A DNA stretch of 64,000 nucleotides from Terrisporobacter mayombei (GCF_020748465.1 NZ_JAHZMP010000003.1:124001-188000); one strand, 5' to 3'. Shown: positions 53,457 through 61,889, counted from the first letter of the stretch. Numbers and translations: made by a program. The notes: generated by a model not told the origin, from the letters alone.

Positions 53457-53484
53457 AAGGGTATTTCATTATTGAAATACCCTT
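53457..53484 (-). terminator. Terminator after the LiaF-like gene
   Basis: A perfect 12-bp stem (53457-53468 with 53473-53484, 4-nt loop) followed on the minus strand by T5. Confidence 0.85.
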
Positions 53485-53500
53485 AGTTTGTTTATAATTT

Positions 53501-54205
53501 TTATATATATACTATTTCTACACCTGCAAAACTAGCTCTTCCTATTATAGTTAAAATATTATCTGAATTTCCCATATTTCTATTTTTCTCATCTACACCT
53601 GCAAAAGATGTGTTAACCCTATTTTCTACAGTCCAAGTCTTAGGTATATATAATTCTACTCCAGAAAATGATGCATCTATTCTAACTACTCCACGCCCAT
53701 TATATAGCTTAGTATTATCAAAATATACCTTCATTGAACCAAAACTACAGTCCAAATCTGCTTGCTCAAATTTATCTGAATTAATATATTTGATACTTCC
53801 ACCAAAACTAGTATCTAATTTTATATGACCCTCATCTTCAATATTAATAGTTTCATACTCATCATATTTCCAATCATATTTATGTTTATAATGATGCCAT
53901 CTTGATCCTTTGTAAAAAATCATTGATAGGCCGAAACTACCAAGAGCAGCTGCTATTAACACAGTCCATGGTGTAATTGCTGTGATACCTAGTTGATCAT
54001 CAAATATGATACAAATAAAAGCTATTGGGAATAATATTCCTGGAAAGCTTCTCCTAAATATACTTTTTACCATAATTCCCAAAAGAAATACTGTTAATAA
54101 TACACTAAATACATTTATGTTGGCAAAGTAACCAAGTTTGTTAACTATTAAGGCAACACTTCCTAATACAAGCAAAAGACCCCAGAAAATTCTTTCTTTT
54201 TTCAT
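53501..54205 (-). CDS. LiaF-like membrane protein
   Basis: 234 residues. Four membrane segments in the first 105 residues match the DUF5668/LiaF N-terminal region. A soluble C-terminal beta-rich domain with four repeats of D-x-S-F-[GS]-[GS]-x (about 130-230) resembles the LiaF/DUF2807-type cell-wall stress domain. LiaF proteins damp envelope-stress signalling; here the partner is a LytTR regulator gene one base upstream, rather than a LiaRS pair. The two are almost certainly co-transcribed and functionally linked. Confidence 0.85.
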   Translation of the reverse strand: MKKERIFWGLLLVLGSVALIVNKLGYFANINVFSVLLTVFLLGIMVKSIFRRSFPGILFPIAFICIIFDDQLGITAITPWTVLIAAALGSFGLSMIFYKGSRWHHYKHKYDWKYDEYETINIEDEGHIKLDTSFGGSIKYINSDKFEQADLDCSFGSMKVYFDNTKLYNGRGVVRIDASFSGVELYIPKTWTVENRVNTSFAGVDEKNRNMGNSDNILTIIGRASFAGVEIVYI

Positions 54206-54206
54206 T

Positions 54207-54662
54207 CTATCTCCTCTTTTCTAATAACTTAAATTTTAGTGGTTTATAATAATGTCTTGAAACATACACTTGTTTATGTGTATCTTGGAATTCAACGATA
54301 CTTGATGATGTTAGGTTTCGTGTTATGGAGTAAATGTGATTTATATTTAATATAGTAGATTTTGATATTCTCATAAAATTATTTGGTAAAATCTCTTCCA
54401 ATTCATAAAGCTTGTACTTAACCTGATAAATATTGTCACCTGTATGAGCACTAATATTAGCATCTTCTGTTTCAAAGAACAAAATCTTTGCCAAAGATAT
54501 ATAGTACTCCACATTATCTTTATAAAAAGTAATTTGTGTTTTCTGTGATATTATTTCAGTTATAGCTTTTTGAATATTACTCACTTCTTCATTTAATTGA
54601 CTGCACCTAACTATTACTTCATCTTCTTCAATTCTTTCATCAACTTCAATTCGTATTTTCAT
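54207..54662 (-). CDS. LytTR-domain DNA-binding regulator
   Basis: About 151 residues from the ATG at 54662, which has GGAGAG seven bases upstream; the frame extends to 54695 without a site. There is an N-terminal region of about 45 residues, then a LytTR domain (about 50-150) with the FFETEDANISAHT, YKLYELEEILP, FMRISKSTILN and SSIVEFQDTHKQVYVSRHY segments. It lacks a receiver domain. LytTR proteins bind short direct repeats. It is followed after one base by the LiaF-like gene, a pairing seen in several Firmicutes, where the membrane protein may regulate the transcription factor. Confidence 0.9.
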   Translation of the reverse strand: MKIRIEVDERIEEDEVIVRCSQLNEEVSNIQKAITEIISQKTQITFYKDNVEYYISLAKILFFETEDANISAHTGDNIYQVKYKLYELEEILPNNFMRISKSTILNINHIYSITRNLTSSSIVEFQDTHKQVYVSRHYYKPLKFKLLEKRR

Positions 54663-54830
54663 ATCTTCACTCTCCACATTATCAATTATAGTCATTAGAA
54701 TTTCTTTGTAAACGAATTTAGAGTAAGTGGTTAATTTATCTTTGTAAGAGGTAGGTTTTTAATTCTTAGTTACAAACACTTTGTTCAGGTATTTCTATTT
54801 CTGATATTTTAAATTGTCTATTTTAAAAAT

Positions 54831-54875
54831 AAAAAGCTGTATTACACCTTTTATTAAGTGTAATACAGCTTTTTT
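54831..54875 (-). terminator. Terminator after the reverse rubrerythrin gene
   Basis: A perfect 17-bp stem (54831-54847 with 54858-54875) with T6 flanks lies 20 bases past the rubrerythrin stop. Confidence 0.9.
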
Positions 54876-54896
54876 AAATTATTATTTTTATGTTAA

Positions 54897-55448
54897 TTAA
54901 GCTTGTTTCCCAAAGTATCTTTCTAATAATCCTAAGAATGCTTTACCATGTCTAGCTTCATCTTTACACATTTCATGAACTGTATCATGTATAGCATCTA
55001 GTCCTAATTCTTTAGCTCTCTTAGCTATTTTTAACTTTCCTTCAGTAGCTCCATATTCAGCTTCAACTCTAGCTTCTAAGTTTTTCTTAGTATCAGCAAC
55101 AACTACTTCACCTAATAATTCAGCGAATTTAGAAGCATGTTCTGCTTCTTCAAAAGCTATTCTTTTGTAAGCTTCTGCAACTTCTGGATGTCCTTCTCTA
55201 TCAGCTTGTCTTGACATAGCTAAGTACATTCCTACTTCTGTACATTCTCCAACGAAGTTAGCTCTTAATCCTTCAACTATTTCTTCGTCAACTCCTTGAG
55301 CTACACCTATTCTATGCTCATCAGCCCAATTCATTTCACCTTTCATTTCTTCGAACTTTTCAGCTCCTACTTTACACACTGGACATACTTCTGGAGCAGC
55401 TTCTCCTTCATATATATAACCACATACTGTACAAACAAATTTTTTCAT
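54897..55448 (-). CDS. Reverse rubrerythrin
   Basis: 183 residues in the reversed domain order: an N-terminal rubredoxin-type zinc/iron site (Cys6-x2-Cys9 in CTVCGY and CPVC at 22-25) followed by a four-helix diiron domain. Its metal ligands lie in the [19 protein letters not shown] and DEARHGKAF motifs. In clostridia such proteins reduce peroxide and O2 with NADH via rubredoxin and are strongly induced by air. The codon use looks biased toward preferred codons, fitting high expression. AGGGAGG precedes the ATG. It is monocistronic. Confidence 0.95.
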   Translation of the reverse strand: MKKFVCTVCGYIYEGEAAPEVCPVCKVGAEKFEEMKGEMNWADEHRIGVAQGVDEEIVEGLRANFVGECTEVGMYLAMSRQADREGHPEVAEAYKRIAFEEAEHASKFAELLGEVVVADTKKNLEARVEAEYGATEGKLKIAKRAKELGLDAIHDTVHEMCKDEARHGKAFLGLLERYFGKQA

Positions 55449-55576
55449 CTTATATTCCTCCCTAATTTTTATATAAACTAAATATTATATACTGTTTAAT
55501 TTTAATTTTTTATTATGCTATATTAATACCACGTATTTTTAACCTTAAACAGTTTTTTTAAATTTTTTTATTATTT

Positions 55577-55984
55577 TTAACCTTCTATAATTTTAACATA
55601 AAATTTTCTATTTCGTGGGCCATCAAATTCACAAAAATAAACATCTTGCCAACATCCTAATATAATATCTCCCTTATGTATAATAAGTGTTTGTGATGCT
55701 CCCATAGTTGATGATTTCATATGGGCATGAGAATTTCCTTCAAAGTGTTTGTAATTATTATCTTGAGTTGGATATACTTTTTCAAATCCGTAAATTAAAT
55801 CTCTTACCACATCTGGGTCTGCATTTTCATTTATTGTTATTCCTGCTGTTGTGTGTGGGCAAAATACTATAGCTACACCTTCTTCTATTTTACTTCTTTT
55901 AATATCTTCTTTTATGATATGTGTTATATCTACCATATTTTGAGTTTTTTCAATTTGTAATGAATGTTCAAATAAATTGCTCAA
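55577..55984 (-). CDS. yjbQ: YjbQ/UPF0047-family protein
   Basis: 135 residues with the family signature: FCPHTTAGITINENADPDV in outline (C-P-H-T-T-A-G), GNSHAHMKSSTMG and ILGCWQDVYFCEFDGPR. These motifs build a metal site and thiamin-phosphate-like pocket; E. coli YjbQ has weak thiamin phosphate synthase activity. The physiological role is unproven. It starts with TTG behind AAGGAGG. It diverges from the NsrR-like gene across 206 bases. Confidence 0.93.
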   Translation of the reverse strand: MSNLFEHSLQIEKTQNMVDITHIIKEDIKRSKIEEGVAIVFCPHTTAGITINENADPDVVRDLIYGFEKVYPTQDNNYKHFEGNSHAHMKSSTMGASQTLIIHKGDIILGCWQDVYFCEFDGPRNRKFYVKIIEG

Positions 55985-56029
55985 ATTATTTCCTCCTTCA
56001 ATCGCATATTTATATATTAGTTAATAATG

Positions 56030-56052
56030 ACTTTTTGTTTTAAACAAAAAGT
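56030..56052. promoter_or_regulatory. 23-base perfect palindrome in the yjbQ/Rrf2 divergent region
   Basis: Arms ACTTTTTGTTT and AAACAAAAAGT flank a single central base. The site is 45 bases upstream of the yjbQ start and 139 bases before the Rrf2-type gene. Without a loop it cannot be a normal terminator, so a protein-binding site is more likely. Confidence 0.5.
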
Positions 56053-56190
56053 ATATCATTCTTTTAACAATAAATACTTTTTCAATTAATTTAAACTTTA
56101 AATCTGAAAATTTATTATTTATCTTGTGTTTAATACTTAGGAATTTATATAATAATACATATATAAACTATCTTATCAAAGGAGATTATA

Positions 56191-56586
56191 ATGTATTTAT
56201 CAAAATTTACAGACTATAGCTTTCGAATACTAATGTATTTAGGTAATCATCCAGATAATCTTTCTACTGTTGATGAATTATCATCCATTTTAGGTTTATC
56301 AACTCATCATATAAAAAAAATAGTATATAAATTATCCAAAAATAATTATATATCATCATCAAAAGGAAGAAATGGTGGTATAAAATTGGGTATGGAGCCT
56401 AAGGATATAAATTTGGGCAAGCTTCTTGAAATAACTGAAGATAACTTAAATATTCTTGAATGTTTTTCTCTTGAGAATAATACTTGCTCTATAAATAATT
56501 CTTGTAAACTAAAACCTATTATAAATGATGCTTTGAATTCATTTAAACTTACTTTAAGTGAATATACTTTAGAAGACATACTTTAA
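56191..56586 (+). CDS. Rrf2-family regulator, NsrR-like
   Basis: 131 residues: an N-terminal winged helix (YLSKFTDYSFRILMYLG), a wing with GRNGGIKL, and three cysteines Cys91, Cys99 and Cys105 in the loop ECFSLENNTC-SINNSC, spaced as in the Fe-S binding loop of NsrR. NsrR senses nitric oxide and represses NO-detoxification genes. Convergent 57 bases away is a single-domain globin, a typical NsrR target. IscR would have an iron-sulfur operon beside it, which is absent. AAAGGAG precedes the ATG. Confidence 0.87.
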   Translation: MYLSKFTDYSFRILMYLGNHPDNLSTVDELSSILGLSTHHIKKIVYKLSKNNYISSSKGRNGGIKLGMEPKDINLGKLLEITEDNLNILECFSLENNTCSINNSCKLKPIINDALNSFKLTLSEYTLEDIL

Positions 56587-56619
56587 AAGGATGGATTACC
56601 TATTGGCTATCCATCCTTT
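56586..56619. terminator. Bidirectional terminator between the NsrR-like and globin genes
   Basis: A perfect 10-bp stem (56586-56595 with 56610-56619) lies between the two converging genes, followed by a short T-run on each side. Confidence 0.75.
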
Positions 56620-56643
56620 ATCTGGCTAATTTATGATTAAAAT

Positions 56644-57078
56644 TTATTTTTCTGCATACATATCTTTTTCTGCATCAATAAATACTTTTGCTATAACATG
56701 ATAAGCTTCACCCCATGCATTTAGAACCTCATCCGTTGCAGTATCTCCTAAAACTTCCTTTATTGCTATTAATAAGTTTTTACCTACTATTGGGTAGTGC
56801 TCTGGTTTTACATTTGTATTAACATGTACTTGCCCTATTTTCTTTACTGCTGGTAATAGTACTTCTAGATTATCAATATTTTGAGCAGCTGCTAAGACTG
56901 TCATAGCTAAAGCTTTTGGCTGTTCTCCTGATTCTTGCTTATCCATGTTAAACATTTCTTTTACTTCTGGATTGTTTTCAAACATTGTTTTGTAGAAAGT
57001 TTTTGTTATCTCTACTCCATTCTCTTTTAATGTTGGTACCGTACTCTTTACTATATCTATTGTTTTTTGACTTAACAT
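56644..57078 (-). CDS. Single-domain globin of the flavohemoglobin class
   Basis: About 144 residues from the ATG at 57078 (GGAGG upstream). The globin domain matches the heme part of flavohemoglobin: Tyr29 at B10 (TKTFYKTMF), Gln53 at E7 (GEQPKAL) and proximal His85 at F8 (IGQVHVN), at the very numbers of E. coli Hmp. It lacks the FAD and NAD domains, so it needs an external reductase. The likely role is NO dioxygenation or NO/O2 scavenging. A dyad before the gene and the convergent NsrR-like gene suggest NO control. Confidence 0.92.
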   Translation of the reverse strand: MLSQKTIDIVKSTVPTLKENGVEITKTFYKTMFENNPEVKEMFNMDKQESGEQPKALAMTVLAAAQNIDNLEVLLPAVKKIGQVHVNTNVKPEHYPIVGKNLLIAIKEVLGDTATDEVLNAWGEAYHVIAKVFIDAEKDMYAEK

Positions 57079-57098
57079 ATTTTTATCCTCCATTTTTA

Positions 57099-57119
57099 AT
57101 GTGTATTTAATATGCACAT
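57099..57119 (-). promoter_or_regulatory. Dyad operator candidate before the globin gene
   Basis: Half-sites ATGTGcAT and ATacACAT lie symmetrically around TATTAA over 21 bases, 21-41 bases upstream of the globin ATG. Form and A/T core resemble NsrR boxes of Bacillus. Its position downstream of a possible TATATT -10 (minus strand, near 57132) would block transcription start. Confidence 0.5.
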
Positions 57120-57189
57120 TTTTTACAATATACTAATACCTTCTTTTTTCATCTTTAAACATTTTTTATGAAAATTAAACGAAAAAATA

Positions 57190-57231
57190 CCCATGTATAA
57201 ATAAACAGTTGCAATTGTTTACTTTACATGG
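57190..57231 (-). terminator. Hairpin terminator after the XRE-membrane protein pair
   Basis: An imperfect stem of about 18 bp (57190-57209 with 57212-57231) is followed on the minus strand by TATTTTTTC, downstream of the stop at 57299. The remaining 57120-57298 region holds nothing else I can identify. Confidence 0.7.
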
Positions 57232-57298
57232 TTTAATTTTTCTTCATTATATTATTTATATTGTAAAATACTACTATATATTTTCTATTGTTTATTAC

Positions 57299-57730
57299 TT
57301 ACATTTCTTTATTATATTTGGATCTGTAATATATCCCATAAAATACTACAAATAAATAGGCAAATACTAGTAATATCAGAACCACCATATCTACTCCCAT
57401 AAGACCAAAAGAAACGATTAATGCTCCAAATACATAAATCATCATTTCATATGCCTTGGCTTTTGCAGCATTGCCAATTGAAATGTTTCTTTCATCATTT
57501 TGTTCTATTTCCAATTGTTTTTTTATATCAGGATTATTTTTCATAGCCCTTTCACCTAATATATTACCCATGCCATGACCAAAAATCCCACATCCTAACC
57601 CCACACAAATATATGGTAGAGTTTGCATAATACCTTGTGGATTTGATATGGATTTTATAAGAAATAATCCTGACCCAAGTAACAGTATACCTAATATAGT
57701 AAAACTATAATCAACCAAACTCTTTTTCAT
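57299..57730 (-). CDS. Small membrane protein partner of the XRE regulator
   Basis: 143 residues with four membrane segments, a basic loop between the second and third (GERAMKNNPDIKKQLEIEQN), and an ERNISIGNAAKAKAYE stretch typical of DUF2178/DUF6442-like proteins. The family often occurs next to a small YgzD-like XRE gene, as here (29 bases apart). Function is unknown. AAGGAGG precedes the ATG. Confidence 0.75.
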   Translation of the reverse strand: MKKSLVDYSFTILGILLLGSGLFLIKSISNPQGIMQTLPYICVGLGCGIFGHGMGNILGERAMKNNPDIKKQLEIEQNDERNISIGNAAKAKAYEMMIYVFGALIVSFGLMGVDMVVLILLVFAYLFVVFYGIYYRSKYNKEM

Positions 57731-57759
57731 TATCTATACCTCCTTACTAAATATAAAAA

Positions 57760-57960
57760 TTATTTTTTCTCTTCATAAATAAATATCTCTTCAATTTGCA
57801 TATTAAAATATCGTGCAATTTTAAAAGCAAGAATAATAGAAGGATTATATCTTCCCTTTTCCAAAGAACTAATAGTTTGTCTTGAAACCTCCAGTGCTGT
57901 AGCTAGCTCCTCTTGTGTTATTTCTCTTTGTTTTCTAATTTCTTCTAATCTATTGTTCAT
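57760..57960 (-). CDS. Small XRE-family (YgzD-like) regulator
   Basis: 66 residues that are just one Cro/C1-type helix-turn-helix. Residues 1-60 include QREITQEELATALEVSRQTI and LEKGRYNPS, then IEEIFIYEE. It is the first gene of a two-gene unit with the small membrane protein. Two copies of a 20-bp palindrome flank its promoter, so autorepression is likely. AAGGAG precedes the ATG. Confidence 0.92.
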   Translation of the reverse strand: MNNRLEEIRKQREITQEELATALEVSRQTISSLEKGRYNPSIILAFKIARYFNMQIEEIFIYEEKK

Positions 57961-57984
57961 AAATAGTGCACTCCTTATTAGTCT

Positions 57985-58051
57985 ATGTTAAGTATGCTTT
58001 ACATATTTAAATAGTATCAGATTATAATTTTATGTCAAGTACACTTTACAT
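57985..58051 (-). promoter_or_regulatory. Twin palindromic operators over the XRE promoter
   Basis: Two 20-bp imperfect palindromes, 58032-58051 and 57985-58004, share ATGT(A/C)AAG....CTT.ACAT and lie 47 bases apart start to start. TTGACA (58038-58033) lies inside the first; a TACTAT -10 (58016-58011) with 16-base spacing lies between them. The second covers the start of the transcript. Repression by the XRE product is the natural reading. Confidence 0.75.
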
Positions 58052-58074
58052 TTTTATAATTTCACCTATAAAAA

Positions 58075-58108
58075 TGTAGCTACCAAGCTCATAAACTTAG
58101 TAACTACA
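58075..58108 (-). terminator. Terminator after the osmoprotectant ABC operon
   Basis: A 13-bp stem with two G-T pairs (58075-58087 with 58096-58108) followed on the minus strand by T5 lies 20 bases after the ABC ATPase stop. Confidence 0.75.
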
Positions 58109-58126
58109 CTTTAATTATTATACAAA

Positions 58127-58858
58127 TTAATAACCCCTTACCAAATCTTTCACAAAATCGTTTTGTGGCTTTTCTTTGATATGACAAGGAGATGAATATT
58201 GAATTATTTTGCCTTCATTCATTACTGCTACTTTCGTTCCCAATTTTAAGGCTTCTTTTATGTCATGAGTAATAAAAATTATTGTAACACCTAAATTTTT
58301 ATAAATATCAATTATTGCCTCTTGTAATATTCTTCTAGTAATCTCATCTACTGAACAAAAAGGTTCATCCATTAACAAAATTCGGGGACTTGAAACTAGC
58401 GCTCTGGCTATGCCTACTCTTTGTTTTTGACCTCCTGATAATTCACTTGGGTATCGTTTTAATATATCATAATCCATACCAACTAGTTTTATTATTGCAT
58501 TTACCTTCTCTTTGATTAATTTCTTGTTTTTTATTTTTGATAAATTCAATACATATGATATATTTTTTTCTACATTCATATGAGGAAAAAGCCCTATATC
58601 TTGAATTACATATCCAATATTTCTTCTTAGCTGAATCTGATTGGTCTGCAAAATGTCATCACCATTGACAATTATATTTCCTTTTTCAGCATATATAAGG
58701 CCATTTATTAATTTAAGGACTGTAGTTTTTCCACACCCTGAGCTACCTATTATTGTTAAAAATTCTCCTTTTTTTATATCTAAATTAAAGTTTTCTAATA
58801 CAACCTTATCTTTATATCTTTTACTTACATTTTCAAATTTTATAATATTATCTTCCAT
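58127..58858 (-). CDS. Osmoprotectant ABC importer ATP-binding protein
   Basis: 243 residues. Motifs: Walker A GSSGCGKTT, Q-loop IQDIGLFPHM, signature LSGGQKQRVG, Walker B LLMDEPF and switch ITHDIKEA. It resembles OpuBA/OpuCA, but ends before the tandem CBS domains that sense ionic strength in OpuCA, so it is the short type. It energises uptake together with the SBP and permease encoded upstream. The start ATG at 58858 has GGCGGTGA upstream, 13 bases after the SBP stop. Confidence 0.92.
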   Translation of the reverse strand: MEDNIIKFENVSKRYKDKVVLENFNLDIKKGEFLTIIGSSGCGKTTVLKLINGLIYAEKGNIIVNGDDILQTNQIQLRRNIGYVIQDIGLFPHMNVEKNISYVLNLSKIKNKKLIKEKVNAIIKLVGMDYDILKRYPSELSGGQKQRVGIARALVSSPRILLMDEPFCSVDEITRRILQEAIIDIYKNLGVTIIFITHDIKEALKLGTKVAVMNEGKIIQYSSPCHIKEKPQNDFVKDLVRGY

Positions 58859-58871
58859 GCGACTTCACCGC

Positions 58872-59789
58872 CTATTCTATAAGTCCTTTTTCTTGTAAGA
58901 ACTCCTTGGCTACTTCTTTTTCGTCTCTATTTTTGCCCTCTACTTCATAATTTAATTTAGCCATTTCACTCTCATCAATAATATTATCCATTTTAATTAA
59001 CACTTTTTCTAATCCATGATATTTTTCTAGAGTTTCTTCTCTTACAACAGTAGAGCAATAATAAGTATTGTAAAAGTGTTTATCATCGTCTAAAACTACC
59101 ACATCTGAAACTGATAGTTGACCGTCTGTTGTGAACATATTCATTACATCTATTTCTTTTGAATTTATTGCATCATATTTTAATCCTATATCTATGTCTT
59201 TGGTATCTTTAAATCTTAATCCGTAAGTTTCACACAAAGCATCATATCCATCGTCTCTTTCATAAAAATCATATTCCGCTCCAAAGGTAAGTTTTGGAGC
59301 ATATTTAGCTAAATCGGAGTAAGTTTTAATATCATATTTTTCCGCTAAATCTTTTCTTATTACCAATCCAAAAGTATTATTAAATCCATATAAGCCAACC
59401 CACTTAAAATTGTATTTTTCTTTGTATTTTTTTTGCAACTCTTTAAGCAAAACTTCATCATCTGGAATTTCTTTTTCTTTAAGTACAAAACTCCATCCTG
59501 TTCCAGTGTATTCTGGATACAAATCAAATTCTCCCTTTTCCATAGCTGGCTGAATATTACTTGTTCCTCCACCAATACCTTTAGTAATTTCAACTTTCAA
59601 ATCTGTATTTTCTTCTATTAATAAACCTATCATCTCACTTAAAATAAACTGCTCTGTCATTGGCTTGGTTGCTATTTTTATAGTTCCTTCAGATTTTTCT
59701 TTTTTAGAGCATGATATACCTGTAGTAATACTTATGACCAAAATCATTAAGACCATATAAATTTTTTTGAAATATTTCTTAATTTTCAT
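58872..59789 (-). CDS. Glycine betaine/carnitine/choline-type substrate-binding lipoprotein
   Basis: 305 residues. A lipoprotein signal peptide ends in TGISC with lipid-modified Cys27. The mature part matches the OpuBC/OpuCC/YehZ type: KIATKPMTEQFILSEMIG, YPEYTGTGW, and DYDA/INSKEIDVMN segments. Aromatic residues that box quaternary ammonium groups are likely but cannot be assigned by eye. It lies between the permease and ATPase genes. AGGGAGG precedes the ATG. Glycine betaine, carnitine, choline or proline betaine are possible ligands. Confidence 0.9.
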   Translation of the reverse strand: MKIKKYFKKIYMVLMILVISITTGISCSKKEKSEGTIKIATKPMTEQFILSEMIGLLIEENTDLKVEITKGIGGGTSNIQPAMEKGEFDLYPEYTGTGWSFVLKEKEIPDDEVLLKELQKKYKEKYNFKWVGLYGFNNTFGLVIRKDLAEKYDIKTYSDLAKYAPKLTFGAEYDFYERDDGYDALCETYGLRFKDTKDIDIGLKYDAINSKEIDVMNMFTTDGQLSVSDVVVLDDDKHFYNTYYCSTVVREETLEKYHGLEKVLIKMDNIIDESEMAKLNYEVEGKNRDEKEVAKEFLQEKGLIE

Positions 59790-59819
59790 CTTACCCTCCC
59801 AACTTAAATTTATCTCTCA

Positions 59820-60470
59820 TTAATTTAATTTCCATTTTCTTTTAATGAATTTTTCTATTGTTCCAATAATTAAATCAACTACTAGTGCTAATACTGCAAT
59901 TAATAAGCTCCCTGCCACAGTTAAGGCTGCATTATTGGTTGTAATCCCTCTATATATGGCTACTCCTAGTCCTCCTGCACCAATAAATGATGCAATCCCT
60001 CCCAGAGCAATTGTCATAACAACCATATTTCTAAGACCAGACAATATAACTGTTGTTGCTAGAGGAAGTTTTATCTTATATAAAATTTGATAATCTGTAC
60101 TTCCCATCCCTTTTGCTGATTCTATTACAGCAGGATCTATAGTCTCAATCCCTGTATATGTGCTTCTAACCATAGGAAGTAAGGCATATATTGCTAAAGC
60201 TATAATAGCGGTTTTATCTCCTATACCTGATATTGGTATAAAAAATCCTAATAAGGCTATAGATGGGATAGTATAAATAAAATTTACTAAAGAAAGAACT
60301 GGAGAGGTAGTTTTTTTGAATTCACTAATAATTATTCCAAGTAAAATTCCTATAATTGAGGCTATCACAATAGCTATTCCACAAATCGCCATATGTTGTA
60401 AAAGAATTTCTAAAAAAAAATCACTTCTATCTATATATAATTGAAACACTTCTTTTAATATCTTTATCAC
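59820..60470 (-). CDS. Osmoprotectant ABC importer permease
   Basis: About 216 residues with five to six membrane segments, of the OpuBB/OpuCB type (short, binding-protein-free). The coupling motif reads ESAKGMGSTDYQILYKIKLP. It should form a homodimer with the ATPase encoded in the same operon, as only one permease gene is present. GTG codons at 60470 and 60473 and a TTG at 60476 are in frame; GTG at 60470 lies six bases after AAAGG and seems best. Confidence 0.9.
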   Translation of the reverse strand: MIKILKEVFQLYIDRSDFFLEILLQHMAICGIAIVIASIIGILLGIIISEFKKTTSPVLSLVNFIYTIPSIALLGFFIPISGIGDKTAIIALAIYALLPMVRSTYTGIETIDPAVIESAKGMGSTDYQILYKIKLPLATTVILSGLRNMVVMTIALGGIASFIGAGGLGVAIYRGITTNNAALTVAGSLLIAVLALVVDLIIGTIEKFIKRKWKLN

Positions 60471-60610
60471 CACCAACCTTTGTATTTAACATCTTCTCAT
60501 ACATAATCCTATGAGTTTTTTCATATAGATATGATGAATAGACTTGATATTTAGTTGAAAAACTATGTGTAATGGTAGTTTATACTTATTATTTTTTATA
60601 GGAGAAACTT

Positions 60611-61825
60611 ATGATATTCGATAAAAGTGTTCTTTTTACTAAGAAAGAATTGAGAGTTTTTTGTACATATAGATTATTATTTGGGATATTTTACTCTGTT
60701 ATGATTCCTATTATCCCACTTTACTTAAACTCATTTGGAATTGCTACTGTTATGGTAGGAACTATTCTGTCTTTTTATGGGGTAGCAAAAACATTAATTC
60801 AAATGCCTTTTGGTATAATTTCTGATAAATTTGGAGATAAACTTACCTTAGTGTTAGCTATTCTTTTAATGGCTGTAATCCCTTTTTCTTATACTCTCTT
60901 CAAAACTGGACAAGCTGCAAGCTACCTTTATATAATTCAAGGTGGTATACTTGGCATGGCTGCGCCTGCTACTTATTCCATATTATCACGCTCTCTTGAT
61001 GAGAAAAAAAGAGGTGAGTGTACAGGCCTAGCAGCTGCTGTTTTTACATTGGGAGGAGGTATTGGTAGTGCCATTGGTGGTTTAATCGTTACTAAATTGA
61101 ATAATTATAATTTAGCCTTTTACTTATCATCTATTGGAATATTTTTAACTGTGCTTTATATAATTTTTAAAATTAAAGGTGATAATCAAAGATGTTTTAA
61201 GAATAAAAATAAAAATGCTACAAATAAGGTGAAATTTAAAGACATGCTTTATGAAATCAAAAAATATAAATTATTCCATAAAATTTTAGTCCTTGGTAGC
61301 ATAGCTTTTTTAGGTGACTATATTTATGGATGTGTTGTAGCATTAATTCATTTTTATGCAAAGAGTATACTTAATACCTCCACAGCTTACTCTTCTGCTA
61401 TTATTTCAATCTATTTAATGGTTTTTGGTATTGGTGCACCAATAGCTGGTTTTATTGCAGATAAAATAGGTAATAATAAACAACTTATCTTATCATTCTT
61501 TGTTATGGATATAACTTTATTATGTCTTAGTTTTATTAGAAATGTACCTACTTTTACTGTAGTAATTATTTTATATTTTTTAGGCGCTACTTTTTTAAAT
61601 GCAGCACTTCAAAGTTCTCTAAGTGAATTTGGCAATTCTCCTAAAATAAAAGGAATTGTTTCTGGCTTTGTCGGAGGATGCGAATCTTTTGGGTACGCTG
61701 TTGGACCTTTAGTATCTGCTTACATTTATAATATAAATCATTCTTTTCTATTTTTAAGTTTACTAGGAGCATCACTTCTAATTTCTCTAATTTATTTTAT
61801 CTTTCATAAAAAGGCAAATATTTAA
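60611..61825 (+). CDS. MFS transporter
   Basis: 404 residues with twelve membrane segments in two halves. The loop 2-3 motif GIISDKFGDKLTL and its counterpart FIADKIGNNKQLIL are the canonical MFS A-motif. The GLAAAVFTLGGGIGSAIGGL segment fits the antiporter C-motif, so drug or metabolite efflux by H+ exchange is most likely. It diverges from the osmoprotectant operon over 134 bases; a 14-bp perfect palindrome (60521-60534) lies in that gap. AGGAG precedes the ATG. Confidence 0.92.
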   Translation: MIFDKSVLFTKKELRVFCTYRLLFGIFYSVMIPIIPLYLNSFGIATVMVGTILSFYGVAKTLIQMPFGIISDKFGDKLTLVLAILLMAVIPFSYTLFKTGQAASYLYIIQGGILGMAAPATYSILSRSLDEKKRGECTGLAAAVFTLGGGIGSAIGGLIVTKLNNYNLAFYLSSIGIFLTVLYIIFKIKGDNQRCFKNKNKNATNKVKFKDMLYEIKKYKLFHKILVLGSIAFLGDYIYGCVVALIHFYAKSILNTSTAYSSAIISIYLMVFGIGAPIAGFIADKIGNNKQLILSFFVMDITLLCLSFIRNVPTFTVVIILYFLGATFLNAALQSSLSEFGNSPKIKGIVSGFVGGCESFGYAVGPLVSAYIYNINHSFLFLSLLGASLLISLIYFIFHKKANI

Positions 61826-61841
61826 AAACTACAATAAAAAA

Positions 61842-61881
61842 TAGGATGTTTTAAAACTATTCAGTATTTTAAAATATCCTA
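61842..61881. terminator. Terminator between the MFS and VWA genes
   Basis: A 15-bp stem with one mismatch (61842-61856 with 61867-61881), T-rich on both flanks, separates two converging genes. Confidence 0.75.
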
Positions 61882-61889
61882 CTTATTAC

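Noticed and set aside
58041-58108. Hairpin near 58075-58108 as an operator
   Set aside because: The G-T pairs and following T-run on the minus strand fit a terminator for the ABC operon better.
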